NCBI RefSeq assembly: GCF_000969415.1
Contig: NZ_JZEX01000061.1
Coordinates: forward strand, 140,107-204,106
Length of the DNA: 64,000 bases
Origin: Devosia geojensis
GTDB lineage: Bacteria > Pseudomonadota > Alphaproteobacteria > Rhizobiales > Devosiaceae
Reading direction: 5' to 3'
Shown here one piece after another: positions 27,869 to 36,016 of the stretch (the first letter of the stretch is position 1; every line of letters starts with the position of its first letter). The translations under genes and the position numbers were made by a program. The notes under the pieces are model-generated. The model ran no database searches. It was not told where the DNA came from and saw only the letters and a list, made by a program, of their open reading frames with translations.

Positions 27869-28789
27869 TCAGAACTCCTGTTTGCGGCGGCTGACCCAGA
27901 ACTGCAGGCCTGCGGCGACGATCATGATGACGAAGAGCACCTGGGCCGCCGCGGAGGCGAAGCCGGCCGTCCATTGCCGGAACCCGGCCTCGTAGACGAA
28001 TTGCACCATGCTGCGGGTCGAGTTGTTGGGGCCGCCCGCCGTCATCAGGTTGATCTGTCCGAATACCTGGAACTGGGCGATGATCTGGATGATGGTGACC
28101 AGCACCACCGTGCGCCAGATGGAGGGGATGGTGATGTGCCACAGCGTCTGCCAGGGCGATGCATTGTCGAGTTCGGCGGCCTCGTAAATTTCGCCGGGAA
28201 TCTGCTGCAGGGCGGCCAGGAACAGCACCATGGGCAGGCCGATGCCCCACCAGATGGTGGTAACCGCGATGGCTTGCAGCGCCCAGTTCGGATCCTGTAG
28301 CAGGGCAATGTTCTGGATGCCGAAAACATCGAGAAAATTTTGCAGCAGGCCCTTTTGCGGCAGGTAGACCGCACGCCAGATCAGGGTGACGATGGTCACC
28401 GAAAGCACGTTGGAGGCAAAGAACAGGGTGCGCAGGGTGGCTGCCCACCATGTCTGCCGGTTGAGCGCCAGGGCGATCAGCAGACCCAGCGCCACGAAGG
28501 TCGGCACGGTGAAGATGACGAATTTGAAGGTGTTGACGACAGCGCCCTGGAAGATGCGATCTGAGAACAGCTGCTGGTAGTTTTCGAGACCGATGAACTC
28601 GGCCTGTCCGGCGAAGAGGTCGAAGTACTGGAAGCTCATGATGAAGCCGAGCCCCAGAGGGTAGACCAGGAACACGACATAGAGCAGCAGATAGGGCGCG
28701 ACGAAAAGCAGCTCCGTCCAGCTCCAGGATTTGAGCCTGGGGGTCGCCGCGGCCGTCATACCGGCAGCGGTCGAGGTCATATCAGTCAT
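27869..28789 (-). CDS. Sugar ABC transporter permease (MalF-like), importer B
   Basis: A 306-residue permease with six helices and EAA motif 'EIYEAAELDNASPWQTLWHI'. 'WSWTELLFVAPYLLLYVVFL' is the first membrane segment. ATG 28789 overlaps the end of the ATPase gene by 8 bp, so translation is coupled; the frame open to 28915 upstream is not used. Pairs with the 27027-27866 permease. Confidence 0.92.
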   Translation of the reverse strand: MTDMTSTAAGMTAAATPRLKSWSWTELLFVAPYLLLYVVFLVYPLGLGFIMSFQYFDLFAGQAEFIGLENYQQLFSDRIFQGAVVNTFKFVIFTVPTFVALGLLIALALNRQTWWAATLRTLFFASNVLSVTIVTLIWRAVYLPQKGLLQNFLDVFGIQNIALLQDPNWALQAIAVTTIWWGIGLPMVLFLAALQQIPGEIYEAAELDNASPWQTLWHITIPSIWRTVVLVTIIQIIAQFQVFGQINLMTAGGPNNSTRSMVQFVYEAGFRQWTAGFASAAAQVLFVIMIVAAGLQFWVSRRKQEF

Positions 28790-29873
28790 CGGCCTGGCTC
28801 CTTGCGGGATGGTGGCCGACGCCCTTGCCGTCGAAGATGTGCGTGCGCAGCGGGTCGATCTCGAGGCGAACCACATCCCCGAAGCGCACGCGGCTTTCCC
28901 CGACGTCCTCGGCAATCAATTGCTGTCCATCGGCGAGTTGGGTGTGCAGGACCGTCTTCTCGCCCAGGCGCTCCACCACATCCACCTTGGCCTCGATACT
29001 GCCCTGCGGGTTGATGCGCACCGCCTCCGGGCGAACGCCCAGCGTCAGGGCACCCGACAAATCCGCCGTGGGAACGGCCGTCCTGATATCGTGGCCGCCG
29101 AGGGTGATCCGGGCACCGTCCCCTTCGGAACGCAGCTCGCCGATCTCGAGGAAATTCATGGCCGGCACCCCCACGAACGAGGCAACGAACCGGGTGGAGG
29201 GGCGGCGATAGATCTCCATCGGTGCGCCGATCTGCTCGATCTTGCCGTTGCTCATGACCACGATCTTTTCCGCCATGGTCATGGCTTCGATCTGATCGTG
29301 GGTGACGAAGATCATCGTCGCGCCAAGGCGTTTGTGCAGCCGCGCGATCTCGACACGTGTCCGCGCCCGCAGCATGGCGTCGAGATTCGACAAAGGCTCG
29401 TCGAAAAGGAAGACCTCCGGGCTCTTGACGATGGCACGACCAATGGCGACGCGCTGCCGCTGACCACCGGACAGTTGGCCCGGCTTGCGATCGAGCAGGG
29501 CTTCGAGCTGCAGAATCCGGGCCGCCTCCTGGATCTTGGCCGCGACGGTAGCCTTGTCGACACCGATATTGCGCAGTCCGAAGCCCATGTTTTCGGCCAC
29601 GCTCTTGTGCGGATAGAGCGCGTAGTTCTGGAAGACCATCGCGACGCCGCGCTGTCCCGGCGGCAGGTGCTCCACGCGTCGGTCTCCGATGCTGATCTCG
29701 CCCGCCGAGACGGGTTCGAGACCGGCGATCATGCGCAGCAGCGTGGTCTTGCCGCAGCCGGAAGGCCCCAGGAACACCACGAATTCACCGGGACTGACCG
29801 AGAGGGACAGATTGGCAATAGCCTCGTAGGCGCCAAATGCCTTGTTGATGCTTGTGAGTTCGATTCCGGACAC
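28782..29873 (-). CDS. Sugar ABC transporter ATP-binding protein (UgpC/MsmK family), importer B
   Basis: A 363-residue CUT1 ATPase. Walker A GPSGCGKTT is at residues 36-44, then '[16 protein letters not shown]', the signature 'LSGGQRQR', Walker B 'LFDEP' and the switch His in 'VTHDQ'. The regulatory OB-domain end is 'IDPLRTHIFDG'. The frame is open to ATG 29912, but GTG 29873 follows GGGAGAGGA and places the protein start just before the first strand, so I prefer it. It is the first gene of the transport operon and lies 110 bp below a perfect LacI-type palindrome. Confidence 0.92.
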   Translation of the reverse strand: MSGIELTSINKAFGAYEAIANLSLSVSPGEFVVFLGPSGCGKTTLLRMIAGLEPVSAGEISIGDRRVEHLPPGQRGVAMVFQNYALYPHKSVAENMGFGLRNIGVDKATVAAKIQEAARILQLEALLDRKPGQLSGGQRQRVAIGRAIVKSPEVFLFDEPLSNLDAMLRARTRVEIARLHKRLGATMIFVTHDQIEAMTMAEKIVVMSNGKIEQIGAPMEIYRRPSTRFVASFVGVPAMNFLEIGELRSEGDGARITLGGHDIRTAVPTADLSGALTLGVRPEAVRINPQGSIEAKVDVVERLGEKTVLHTQLADGQQLIAEDVGESRVRFGDVVRLEIDPLRTHIFDGKGVGHHPARSQADD

Positions 29874-29982
29874 TGGGTTCCTCTCCCTTGGCAGGCATGC
29901 GCCAGAGTTCAACTGGACACGCGCATGGAACGGACTTTTCGCCTCTTGTTCTCGCGACCACTAAAGCACAGGAAGATGCGTC

Positions 29983-29998
29983 TTGCAAGCGCTTGCAA
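29983..29998. promoter_or_regulatory. LacI-type operator 1 (perfect 16-bp palindrome)
   Basis: TTGCAAGCGCTTGCAA, a perfect palindrome between the LacI gene end and the importer-B ATPase start. The same word recurs at 31935 and its core at 35989. Predicted binding site of the LacI regulator at 30046-31059. Confidence 0.85.
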
Positions 29999-30045
29999 AA
30001 TCGATCCGAACGCGGCTGAAGAGGCGTCACTGGCCGGAGAGGTGG

Positions 30046-31059
30046 TTAGCGGACGGAGGTGCGCTCGACGATGGACACCGGCACGAGCTGGATATGGCGG
30101 GTTCGCTGGCCCGATCTGATTTGCTCGACCAGGACGTCTACGCAGCTTTCAATCAGCGCCGCCTTGTCCTGGCGGACCGTCGTCAGGCCGTATGGCGGCC
30201 ATGACGCCAGTTCGATATCGTCAAAACCGACGATGGAGATATCTTCCGGCACGCGAAGCCCTGCGGCGCGAACGCCGTCTATGGCGCCGATGGCAGTGAT
30301 GTCATTGGCGCAGAAGATCGCTTCGGGCCGGGTGTCCGCGGTGGCGAGCCTCAGCGCGGCGTCAAAGCCACCCTTGTAGGTATAGTCGCCGTGCTCGCGG
30401 GCGAACAATTGAACGCCCCGCTCCATGAGCCGGCCGACAAAGCCGGCCTCACGCTCCTGGGTTGTGTAGATGTGCTCCACGCCGGCAATGTAGGCCAGGC
30501 GGGAAAACCCTTTGTCGAGCAGGTAGTTGGCGACCGATCGGCCGCCCTCGACATTCTCGCAGCGCACCGAGGAGAGCTTGTCCGAGGTCGCCGCCGAGCG
30601 GTTGAACAGCATGACCGCTGCGCCGTTCTTGTAGAGCAATTCGCCCAGCCGATCGGCATCCGCGATCGATGCGATGATGGCGCCGTCGACACGGGACTGC
30701 ACCAGGCTCGGAGCGACGTCGTCCACCGTGATGTCGCCCCACACGGTGGTCAGCATGGTCCGGAAGCCATGCGTCGCCAGCCGGCGGCTCAGCGCGTCCA
30801 CAACCTCAGGATAATAGGGATTGCGAATGTCGCCCATGACGAGACCGACAATCCCCGACCGGTGGGTCGCGAGGCTGCGCGCCACGAGGTTCGGTGTGTA
30901 GCCCAGCGCGTTGGCGGCATCGAACACGCGCTCCTTGGTTTTCTTGGAGATCGACGCGCCGGGCGTGAAGGCCCTCGACACCGCCGAAATCGAAACGCCT
31001 GCCCGGGCCGCTACGTCCTGCACCGTCGGCCCGCGGCCCGAACCGTTCGAGTCTTCCAT
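30046..31059 (-). CDS. LacI-family transcriptional regulator of the arabinose module
   Basis: A 337-residue LacI/GalR regulator. The headpiece 'TVQDVAARAGVSISAVSRAF' and hinge 'ALGYTPNLVARSLATHRSGI' are at residues 12-70. They are followed by a periplasmic-binding-protein-like core ('GLVMGDIRNPYYPEVVDALS', 'DISIVGFDDIELASWPPYGL'). It should bind the TTGCAAGCGCTTGCAA sites around it and be released by a sugar or sugar-acid ligand, probably L-arabinose or an oxidation product. It lies between the SDR gene and importer B, all in the same direction, with a weaker copy of the box directly upstream, which suggests autoregulation. Confidence 0.93.
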   Translation of the reverse strand: MEDSNGSGRGPTVQDVAARAGVSISAVSRAFTPGASISKKTKERVFDAANALGYTPNLVARSLATHRSGIVGLVMGDIRNPYYPEVVDALSRRLATHGFRTMLTTVWGDITVDDVAPSLVQSRVDGAIIASIADADRLGELLYKNGAAVMLFNRSAATSDKLSSVRCENVEGGRSVANYLLDKGFSRLAYIAGVEHIYTTQEREAGFVGRLMERGVQLFAREHGDYTYKGGFDAALRLATADTRPEAIFCANDITAIGAIDGVRAAGLRVPEDISIVGFDDIELASWPPYGLTTVRQDKAALIESCVDVLVEQIRSGQRTRHIQLVPVSIVERTSVR

Positions 31060-31109
31060 CGAACCTCCCCAGATCGGTCAGATCGATCCACAATCTCGAT
31101 ACCCCTGTT

Positions 31110-31125
31110 TTGCAGGCGCATGCAA
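31110..31125. promoter_or_regulatory. Degenerate LacI-type operator before the LacI gene
   Basis: TTGCAGGCGCATGCAA keeps the TTGCA/TGCAA ends and spacing of the perfect boxes but has two changed inner bases. It lies between the SDR stop and the LacI start. Confidence 0.5.
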
Positions 31126-31131
31126 CCCGAA

Positions 31132-31893
31132 CTATCGCCCGCCATCGACCGCAAAGTTCTGCTTGGTGATGTGGTTGCTGTCGTCCGCCAGCAGGAAAAG
31201 CACCATGCGCGCGATATCGTCCGGGATGATCGTTTCAGGAATGCATTGGGAATCCAACACGGCCTGCTGCTTGGCCGCGTCGAACCAGAGCCGCTTCTGC
31301 TTTTCCGTCATAACCGCCCCGGGCGTGATGACGTTCACGCGAATGCCGTCCCGTCCGAGCTTGTGCGCCAAGGAGCTCGTAAGCCCGATCAGGCCTGCCT
31401 TGGCGGCGGCATAGACCTGGACGTCGGGCGTTCCCTTGACCCAGGACAGCGAGCTCATATTGACGATGGAGCCGCCTCCGGCCGCCTTCATGAACGGCAG
31501 AGCCGCCTGGATGCAGAAGAAGACATGGCGCAGATTGACATTGATGGCCCATTCGAATTCGGTCACTCCGACCTTCTCCATGGGGGTGCGGAGGTCGTTC
31601 GCCGCATTGTTCACAAGGCCTTTCAGCGGGCCCATCTGCAGGGCGACCTTTTCCACGGCCCGGCCGGTTGCTTCGACGTCGAGCAGGTCGCATTCGATGA
31701 AGGTCGGGCGCGCATGCCCGCGCGCGGCGATCGCTTCCACCAAGGCCTCGGCCTCAGACACGGCAATGTCGATAAAGGCGACGCGGGCTCCGCTGCGTGA
31801 GAGATTCTCCACGATCGAAGCGCCAATGCCACTGGCTCCACCCGTAACGAGAATGGTTCGTCCCGCCAGGCTCGGGTAGACCGCGAACTGCAT
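31132..31893 (-). CDS. SDR-family sugar dehydrogenase (predicted L-arabinose 1-dehydrogenase)
   Basis: A 253-residue classical short-chain dehydrogenase. Cofactor motif 'TGGASGIGASIV', acidic residue after beta-2 ('AFIDIAVS', an NAD preference sign), 'NNAAND', catalytic Ser in 'NMSSLSW' and the Y-x-x-x-K pair in 'YAAAKAG'. I use ATG 31893 because GAGGAG stands 7 nt upstream. The frame open to 31950 runs into the operator palindrome. In this cluster the missing first step is oxidation of L-arabinose to its lactone, and this is the only candidate. Specificity is inferred from context; D-xylose or L-fucose dehydrogenases look alike. Confidence 0.82.
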   Translation of the reverse strand: MQFAVYPSLAGRTILVTGGASGIGASIVENLSRSGARVAFIDIAVSEAEALVEAIAARGHARPTFIECDLLDVEATGRAVEKVALQMGPLKGLVNNAANDLRTPMEKVGVTEFEWAINVNLRHVFFCIQAALPFMKAAGGGSIVNMSSLSWVKGTPDVQVYAAAKAGLIGLTSSLAHKLGRDGIRVNVITPGAVMTEKQKRLWFDAAKQQAVLDSQCIPETIIPDDIARMVLFLLADDSNHITKQNFAVDGGR

Positions 31894-31934
31894 GCGAAGG
31901 CTCCTCAGTTGTCTGCACCATCCATAACAGTGTT

Positions 31935-31950
31935 TTGCAAGCGCTTGCAA
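31935..31950. promoter_or_regulatory. LacI-type operator 2 (perfect palindrome, divergent promoter)
   Basis: TTGCAAGCGCTTGCAA, identical to operator 1, in the 103-bp gap between the divergent SDR and aldehyde dehydrogenase genes. One site could control both directions. Confidence 0.85.
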
Positions 31951-31996
31951 TATCCGGATGAGCAGTTATGTTCTCCCTGCAACCGGACCGAGAGCC

Positions 31997-33439
31997 ATGT
32001 CGTATCAGCAACCGCACCTTTTCATCGGCGGCAAAAGCCTGCCGGATCCCGACACAGCGCGGCTGACAATCGTCAATCCCGCCACGGAGGAGGTGCTGGG
32101 TTCGGCGGCCACGGCAGGGCCGCGCGAGGTCGAGGCCGCCCTGCAGGCAGGGATCGCCGGTCATCGGTCCTGGCGCAAGACATCGCCATGGGCTCGTTCG
32201 GAAGCGCTTCGACGGATCGCCGCACTCATGCGCGAACGGCGCGACGCGATAGCCGAGACGATCACGCTCGAGACCGGCAAGCCCGTGGCCGAGTCACAGG
32301 CGGAAATCCAGAATGCCATCGACCATTTCGATTGGGCCGCCGACGAGGCGCGCCGCGTCTATGGGCGCAGCCTGCCGGGTCGCGAGGCCAATTCCCTTTT
32401 TCATATCGTAAACGAACCGGTCGGCCTGGTGCTGGCGCTGACCGCCTGGAATTTCCCGGTCAGCCTGCCGTCGCGCAAGCTGGCAGCCGCGCTTGCCGCC
32501 GGTTGCGCGGTGATCCTGCGGCCCGCCAACGAAGTGCCCGCGTGCGCCGCCGCGGTCGTCGCCTGCTGTCACGATGCGGGTCTGCCTGAGGGCGCGGTAA
32601 ACCTCATTTTCGGCGAGCCGGACATCACCGTCGCTCCGCTGATGGCCGCGCCCGAAATCCGAAAGGTGAGCTTCACGGGCTCTACCCGTGTCGGGCAGAT
32701 CCTGATCCGGCAGGGCGCCGAGACCTTGAAGCGGATGACCATGGAACTGGGCGGACACGCGCCATTCCTCGTGCTCGAGGACGCCGACCCGGAGGCGGCG
32801 GCAAAGATCGGGGTGGCTTCCAAATTCCGCAATGCCGGCCAGGTCTGTACGGCTCCCAGCCGCTTCTTCGTCCATGAGCGGGTGGCTGAGTCCTTCGGGG
32901 CCGCCTTCGTCAGGGAGACGCGCCGCATCAGGCTGGGCGATGGCCTGGACCCGGCCGTCACCATGGGGCCACAGATCAGCGCGCGCCAGCGCGAACGCGC
33001 GGAGCGGCTGGTGGCCGACGCCGTCGAGAAGGGCGCCCGCGTCGGCACCGGCGGCGGGCGGCCCAAGGACCGCAATCGCGGCTATTTCTTCGAACCGACC
33101 GTGCTTTTCGATGTCGGTGAGGATGCGAAAATCCTGGACGAGGAGCCCTTCACCCCCATTGCCGCGCTGGTGACGGTGAGTAGCACCGAGGAGGCAATCG
33201 CGCGCGCCAACGCGCTCGAATACGGGCTGGCCGCTTATGCCTTCGGAACTTCGGAACGCCTGCTGGATCGCGTCGCCACCGAACTCGAGGCCGGATTGAT
33301 CGGGCTCAACAGCGCCATGGTGTCGACGGCGGAGGCGCCCTTCGGGGGGATCAAGGCCAGCGGTTCGGGCCGCGAAGGCGGAAGCGAAGGCATCACCGAC
33401 TACCTCAATACCAAGTTCATCCACCGCCGGAGCGCCTGA
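31997..33439 (+). CDS. NAD(P)-dependent aldehyde dehydrogenase (predicted glycolaldehyde oxidising)
   Basis: A 480-residue aldehyde dehydrogenase of the succinate-semialdehyde/2-oxoglutarate-semialdehyde-like group. 'LTAWNFPVSLPSRKLAAALA' binds cofactor, 'FTGSTRVGQIL' closes the Rossmann part. The general base Glu is in 'MELGGHAPF' and the catalytic Cys is C284 in 'NAGQVCTAPSR'. The in-frame ATG at 31958 begins only 7 bp after the operator, so ATG 31997 (family-like start 'MSYQQPHLFIGG') is preferred. With the aldolase present the expected substrate is glycolaldehyde. If the pathway instead went through 2-oxoglutarate semialdehyde a second dehydratase would be needed, and none is in this module. 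It reads into the dehydratase gene after 1 bp. Confidence 0.88.
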   Translation: MSYQQPHLFIGGKSLPDPDTARLTIVNPATEEVLGSAATAGPREVEAALQAGIAGHRSWRKTSPWARSEALRRIAALMRERRDAIAETITLETGKPVAESQAEIQNAIDHFDWAADEARRVYGRSLPGREANSLFHIVNEPVGLVLALTAWNFPVSLPSRKLAAALAAGCAVILRPANEVPACAAAVVACCHDAGLPEGAVNLIFGEPDITVAPLMAAPEIRKVSFTGSTRVGQILIRQGAETLKRMTMELGGHAPFLVLEDADPEAAAKIGVASKFRNAGQVCTAPSRFFVHERVAESFGAAFVRETRRIRLGDGLDPAVTMGPQISARQRERAERLVADAVEKGARVGTGGGRPKDRNRGYFFEPTVLFDVGEDAKILDEEPFTPIAALVTVSSTEEAIARANALEYGLAAYAFGTSERLLDRVATELEAGLIGLNSAMVSTAEAPFGGIKASGSGREGGSEGITDYLNTKFIHRRSA

Positions 33440-33440
33440 C

Positions 33441-35171
33441 ATGCGTCAGCCCAGGAAGACCCTCGATCAACTGCGCAGCCAGCTTTGGTTCAATGCCCCC
33501 GGTTCGGCCGGCGATCACAAGCGCCGCCGCATCCGGCAGGCCGGTTTCACGACCGACGACTTCCAGGGCAAGCCGGTGATAGGCATTCTTTCCACCTGGT
33601 CGGACTTCAATACCTGCCACGCCCATTTTCCGCAGCGCATCGAAGACGTGAAGCGCGGCGTCTGGCAAGCGGGTGGTTTTCCCGCCGTTATCCCGCTGCA
33701 AAGCGTGTCGGAAAGCTTTTCGCGGCCGACCGCCATGCTCTACCGGAACTTCCTTGCCATGGAGGCGGAGGAGGCAATCCGCTCGCATCCCGTGGACGGT
33801 GTGGTGCTGATGGGCGGCTGCGACAAGACCACGCCCGGTCTCATCATGGGCGCTGCATCGGCCGGCGTGCCCGCAATCTATGTTCCCGCCGGGGCCATGC
33901 TGCGCGGCCACTGGCGCGGTGCCACACTGGGCACGGGCACCAGCACCTGGCAGGCGGAGGCCGATTACCGCGCCGGCCGGCTGAACCAGGCCGAATGGGA
34001 GCAGCTCAGCCAGGCCAGCGTGCGCTCGACCGGCACCTGCAACACGATGGGCACGGCCTCCACCATGACCAGCCTGGTCGACGCGCTTGGCCTCTGCCTG
34101 CCCGGCGCCAGCTCCATTCCCGCGGTGGATGCCGAGCACGGCCGCATGGCCAGCACGGCGGGGCGGCGGATCGTCGAAATGGTGTGGGAGGATCTCAGGC
34201 TGACGGACATCGTCAGTCCCGCCTCGATCCGCAATGCCGTCATCACCGACATGGCCCTGTCGGGCTCGACCAATTCGCTCATCCACCTCATCGCAATGGC
34301 CCGGCGACTGGGTATCGAGCTGTCACTGGACGATTTTGACCGGGCCAGCGAGACCGTGCCGGTGGTGTGCAATCTCATGCCGGCGGGACAATACCTGATG
34401 GAGGACTTCCATTTCGCCGGCGGCCTGCGGGCGCTGCTGACCGTCATCGCACACCACCTGGATCTCACCACGCTCACCGTCACCGGGCGTACGTTGGGAG
34501 AGGAAATCGCCGGGGCCCGCGTCTGGAACGACGATGTCATCCGGCCGATCGACAATCCCGTCTATCCCAGGGGTGCGCTGATCGTGCTCAAGGGATCCCT
34601 GGCGCCGCGTGGCGCCATTCTCAAGCGCTCCGCAGCCTCCCCGGACCTGCTCAACCATACTGGGCCGGCCGTGGTGTTTCATTCCTATAAGGATCTGCAC
34701 GCACGCATCGATGATCCGAGCCTGAACATCACCCGCGACAGCGTGATGGTGCTGCAGAATGCCGGGCCGGTGGGCGCGCCCGGCATGCCCGAATGGGGCA
34801 TGCTGCCGATCCCAAGGCGCCTGCTCGCCGAAGGTGTGCGCGATATGGTGCGCATATCGGACGGCCGCATGTCCGGAACCAGCTTCGGCACCTGCGTGCT
34901 GCATGTGACGCCGGAATCCAGCATTGGCGGGCCTCTGGGACTGGTTCGGGACGGCGATCTTATCCGCCTCGATGCCGAGGGCCGCCGGCTTGATCTTCTC
35001 GTGGACGACGCCGAGCTCGAGGCGCGGCGGCGTGCCTGGCAGGCGCCGAGCCCCCATTACCAGCGCGGCTATGGCGCCATCTTCTCCCGGCACGTGGCGC
35101 AGGCCGACGAGGGATGCGACTTCGACTTCCTGAGTCGGGCGGGCACGACGCTGGACCCCGAGGTCCACTGA
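33441..35171 (+). CDS. L-arabinonate dehydratase (IlvD/EDD family)
   Basis: A 576-residue Fe-S dehydratase that converts L-arabinonate to 2-dehydro-3-deoxy-L-arabinonate. The three predicted cluster ligands are C59 ('FNTCHAH'), C127 ('GGCDKT') and C200 ('TGTCNTM'), the same numbering as I recall for the characterised Rhizobium leguminosarum enzyme. The adjacent K129 is the likely carbamylated Mg ligand. The catalytic Ser region 'DGRMSGTSFGTCVLHVTPE' is present. The ATG follows the aldehyde-dehydrogenase stop directly. Related enzymes also act on D-fuconate or D-xylonate, but the GH51 genes favour arabinonate. Confidence 0.92.
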   Translation: MRQPRKTLDQLRSQLWFNAPGSAGDHKRRRIRQAGFTTDDFQGKPVIGILSTWSDFNTCHAHFPQRIEDVKRGVWQAGGFPAVIPLQSVSESFSRPTAMLYRNFLAMEAEEAIRSHPVDGVVLMGGCDKTTPGLIMGAASAGVPAIYVPAGAMLRGHWRGATLGTGTSTWQAEADYRAGRLNQAEWEQLSQASVRSTGTCNTMGTASTMTSLVDALGLCLPGASSIPAVDAEHGRMASTAGRRIVEMVWEDLRLTDIVSPASIRNAVITDMALSGSTNSLIHLIAMARRLGIELSLDDFDRASETVPVVCNLMPAGQYLMEDFHFAGGLRALLTVIAHHLDLTTLTVTGRTLGEEIAGARVWNDDVIRPIDNPVYPRGALIVLKGSLAPRGAILKRSAASPDLLNHTGPAVVFHSYKDLHARIDDPSLNITRDSVMVLQNAGPVGAPGMPEWGMLPIPRRLLAEGVRDMVRISDGRMSGTSFGTCVLHVTPESSIGGPLGLVRDGDLIRLDAEGRRLDLLVDDAELEARRRAWQAPSPHYQRGYGAIFSRHVAQADEGCDFDFLSRAGTTLDPEVH

Positions 35172-35177
35172 CGACTG

Positions 35178-35954
35178 TCAGTCCTCCAGCTCGCGTAGGC
35201 GGGCATAGTCGGCCTGCACCTGGCTAGCGCCGCGCACGAGTATACCGATATCGAACGCTGCACCGACGAAGTCGAATCCTTCGGCAAAGGGTGATGCGAC
35301 CTTGTCGGGCACGTAGGCCAGCGTGCCGGGCGACTTGCCCGCTGCGGCGATGATCCTGGCTCCCTCGATCATGGCCGCGCGCACGTCCGGATGGTTGGCG
35401 TCGCCCAGATGGCCCATGTTGGCGGCCAGGTCATTGGGGCCGATAAAGACGCCGTCGATGCCGTCCACGGCGGCGATCTCGCCGCAGGCCTGGATAGCGG
35501 CGGGGGTTTCGAGCTGCACGACGACGGCTATCTCTTCGGACGCCGACGCAAAGCGCACCCGGCGTCCGTAGTCGGTCGCGCGGGTCGTGCCGGCCACGCC
35601 GCGAATGCCGTGCGGCGGATAGCGGGTGGCGGCCACGGCGGCGCGCGCTTCTTCGCCCGATTGCACATAGGGGAACATCAACGAGGTCACCCCCGCATCC
35701 AGTAGCCGCTTGACCACGACCGGCTCGTTCCAGGGCACCCTGACGATGATCTCGCTGCGCTGCCCCGCGGCCCGCAAATGGTCCACTACCTGCAACAGAT
35801 CGTTGGGCGAGTGTTCCATATCGACCAGCAGCCAGTCGAAGCCGCTGCCGGAAAAGACCTCGGTGATCGTGGGGCTGCCCGAAGTCAGCCAAGCGCCGAT
35901 CTGCCGCCGTCGGGCCAAAAGCCCCTGTTTGAACCGGTTGGGAAGTCTATTCAC
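35178..35954 (-). CDS. HpcH/HpaI-family class II aldolase (predicted 2-keto-3-deoxy-L-arabinonate aldolase)
   Basis: A 258-residue metal-dependent aldolase. 'GAWLTSGSPTITEVFSGSGF' leads to 'DWLLVDMEHSPNDLLQ', with the active-site His and acidic residues. 'VRVPWNE' follows, the metal ligands are Glu in 'VVQLETPAAI' and Asp in 'GVFIGPNDLAANMG', and 'HGIRGVAGTTRATDYG' is the substrate loop. It would split 2-keto-3-deoxy-L-arabinonate to pyruvate and glycolaldehyde. GTG 35954 has AGGAG upstream and fits the family start, so I reject ATG 35993, which overlaps the operator. Convergent with the dehydratase and divergent from the lactonase. Confidence 0.9.
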   Translation of the reverse strand: MNRLPNRFKQGLLARRRQIGAWLTSGSPTITEVFSGSGFDWLLVDMEHSPNDLLQVVDHLRAAGQRSEIIVRVPWNEPVVVKRLLDAGVTSLMFPYVQSGEEARAAVAATRYPPHGIRGVAGTTRATDYGRRVRFASASEEIAVVVQLETPAAIQACGEIAAVDGIDGVFIGPNDLAANMGHLGDANHPDVRAAMIEGARIIAAAGKSPGTLAYVPDKVASPFAEGFDFVGAAFDIGILVRGASQVQADYARLRELED

Positions 35955-35988
35955 GCTTGCTCTCCTCTTGTCCGCTGGTATGTTATTG

Positions 35989-36002
35989 TGCAAGCGCTTG
36001 CA
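35989..36002. promoter_or_regulatory. LacI-type operator 3 (palindrome, divergent promoter)
   Basis: TGCAAGCGCTTGCA, the 14-bp core of operators 1 and 2, between the divergent aldolase and lactonase genes and only 14 bp before the lactonase ATG. Confidence 0.85.
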
Positions 36003-36016
36003 AAAAAAGGGGCATT

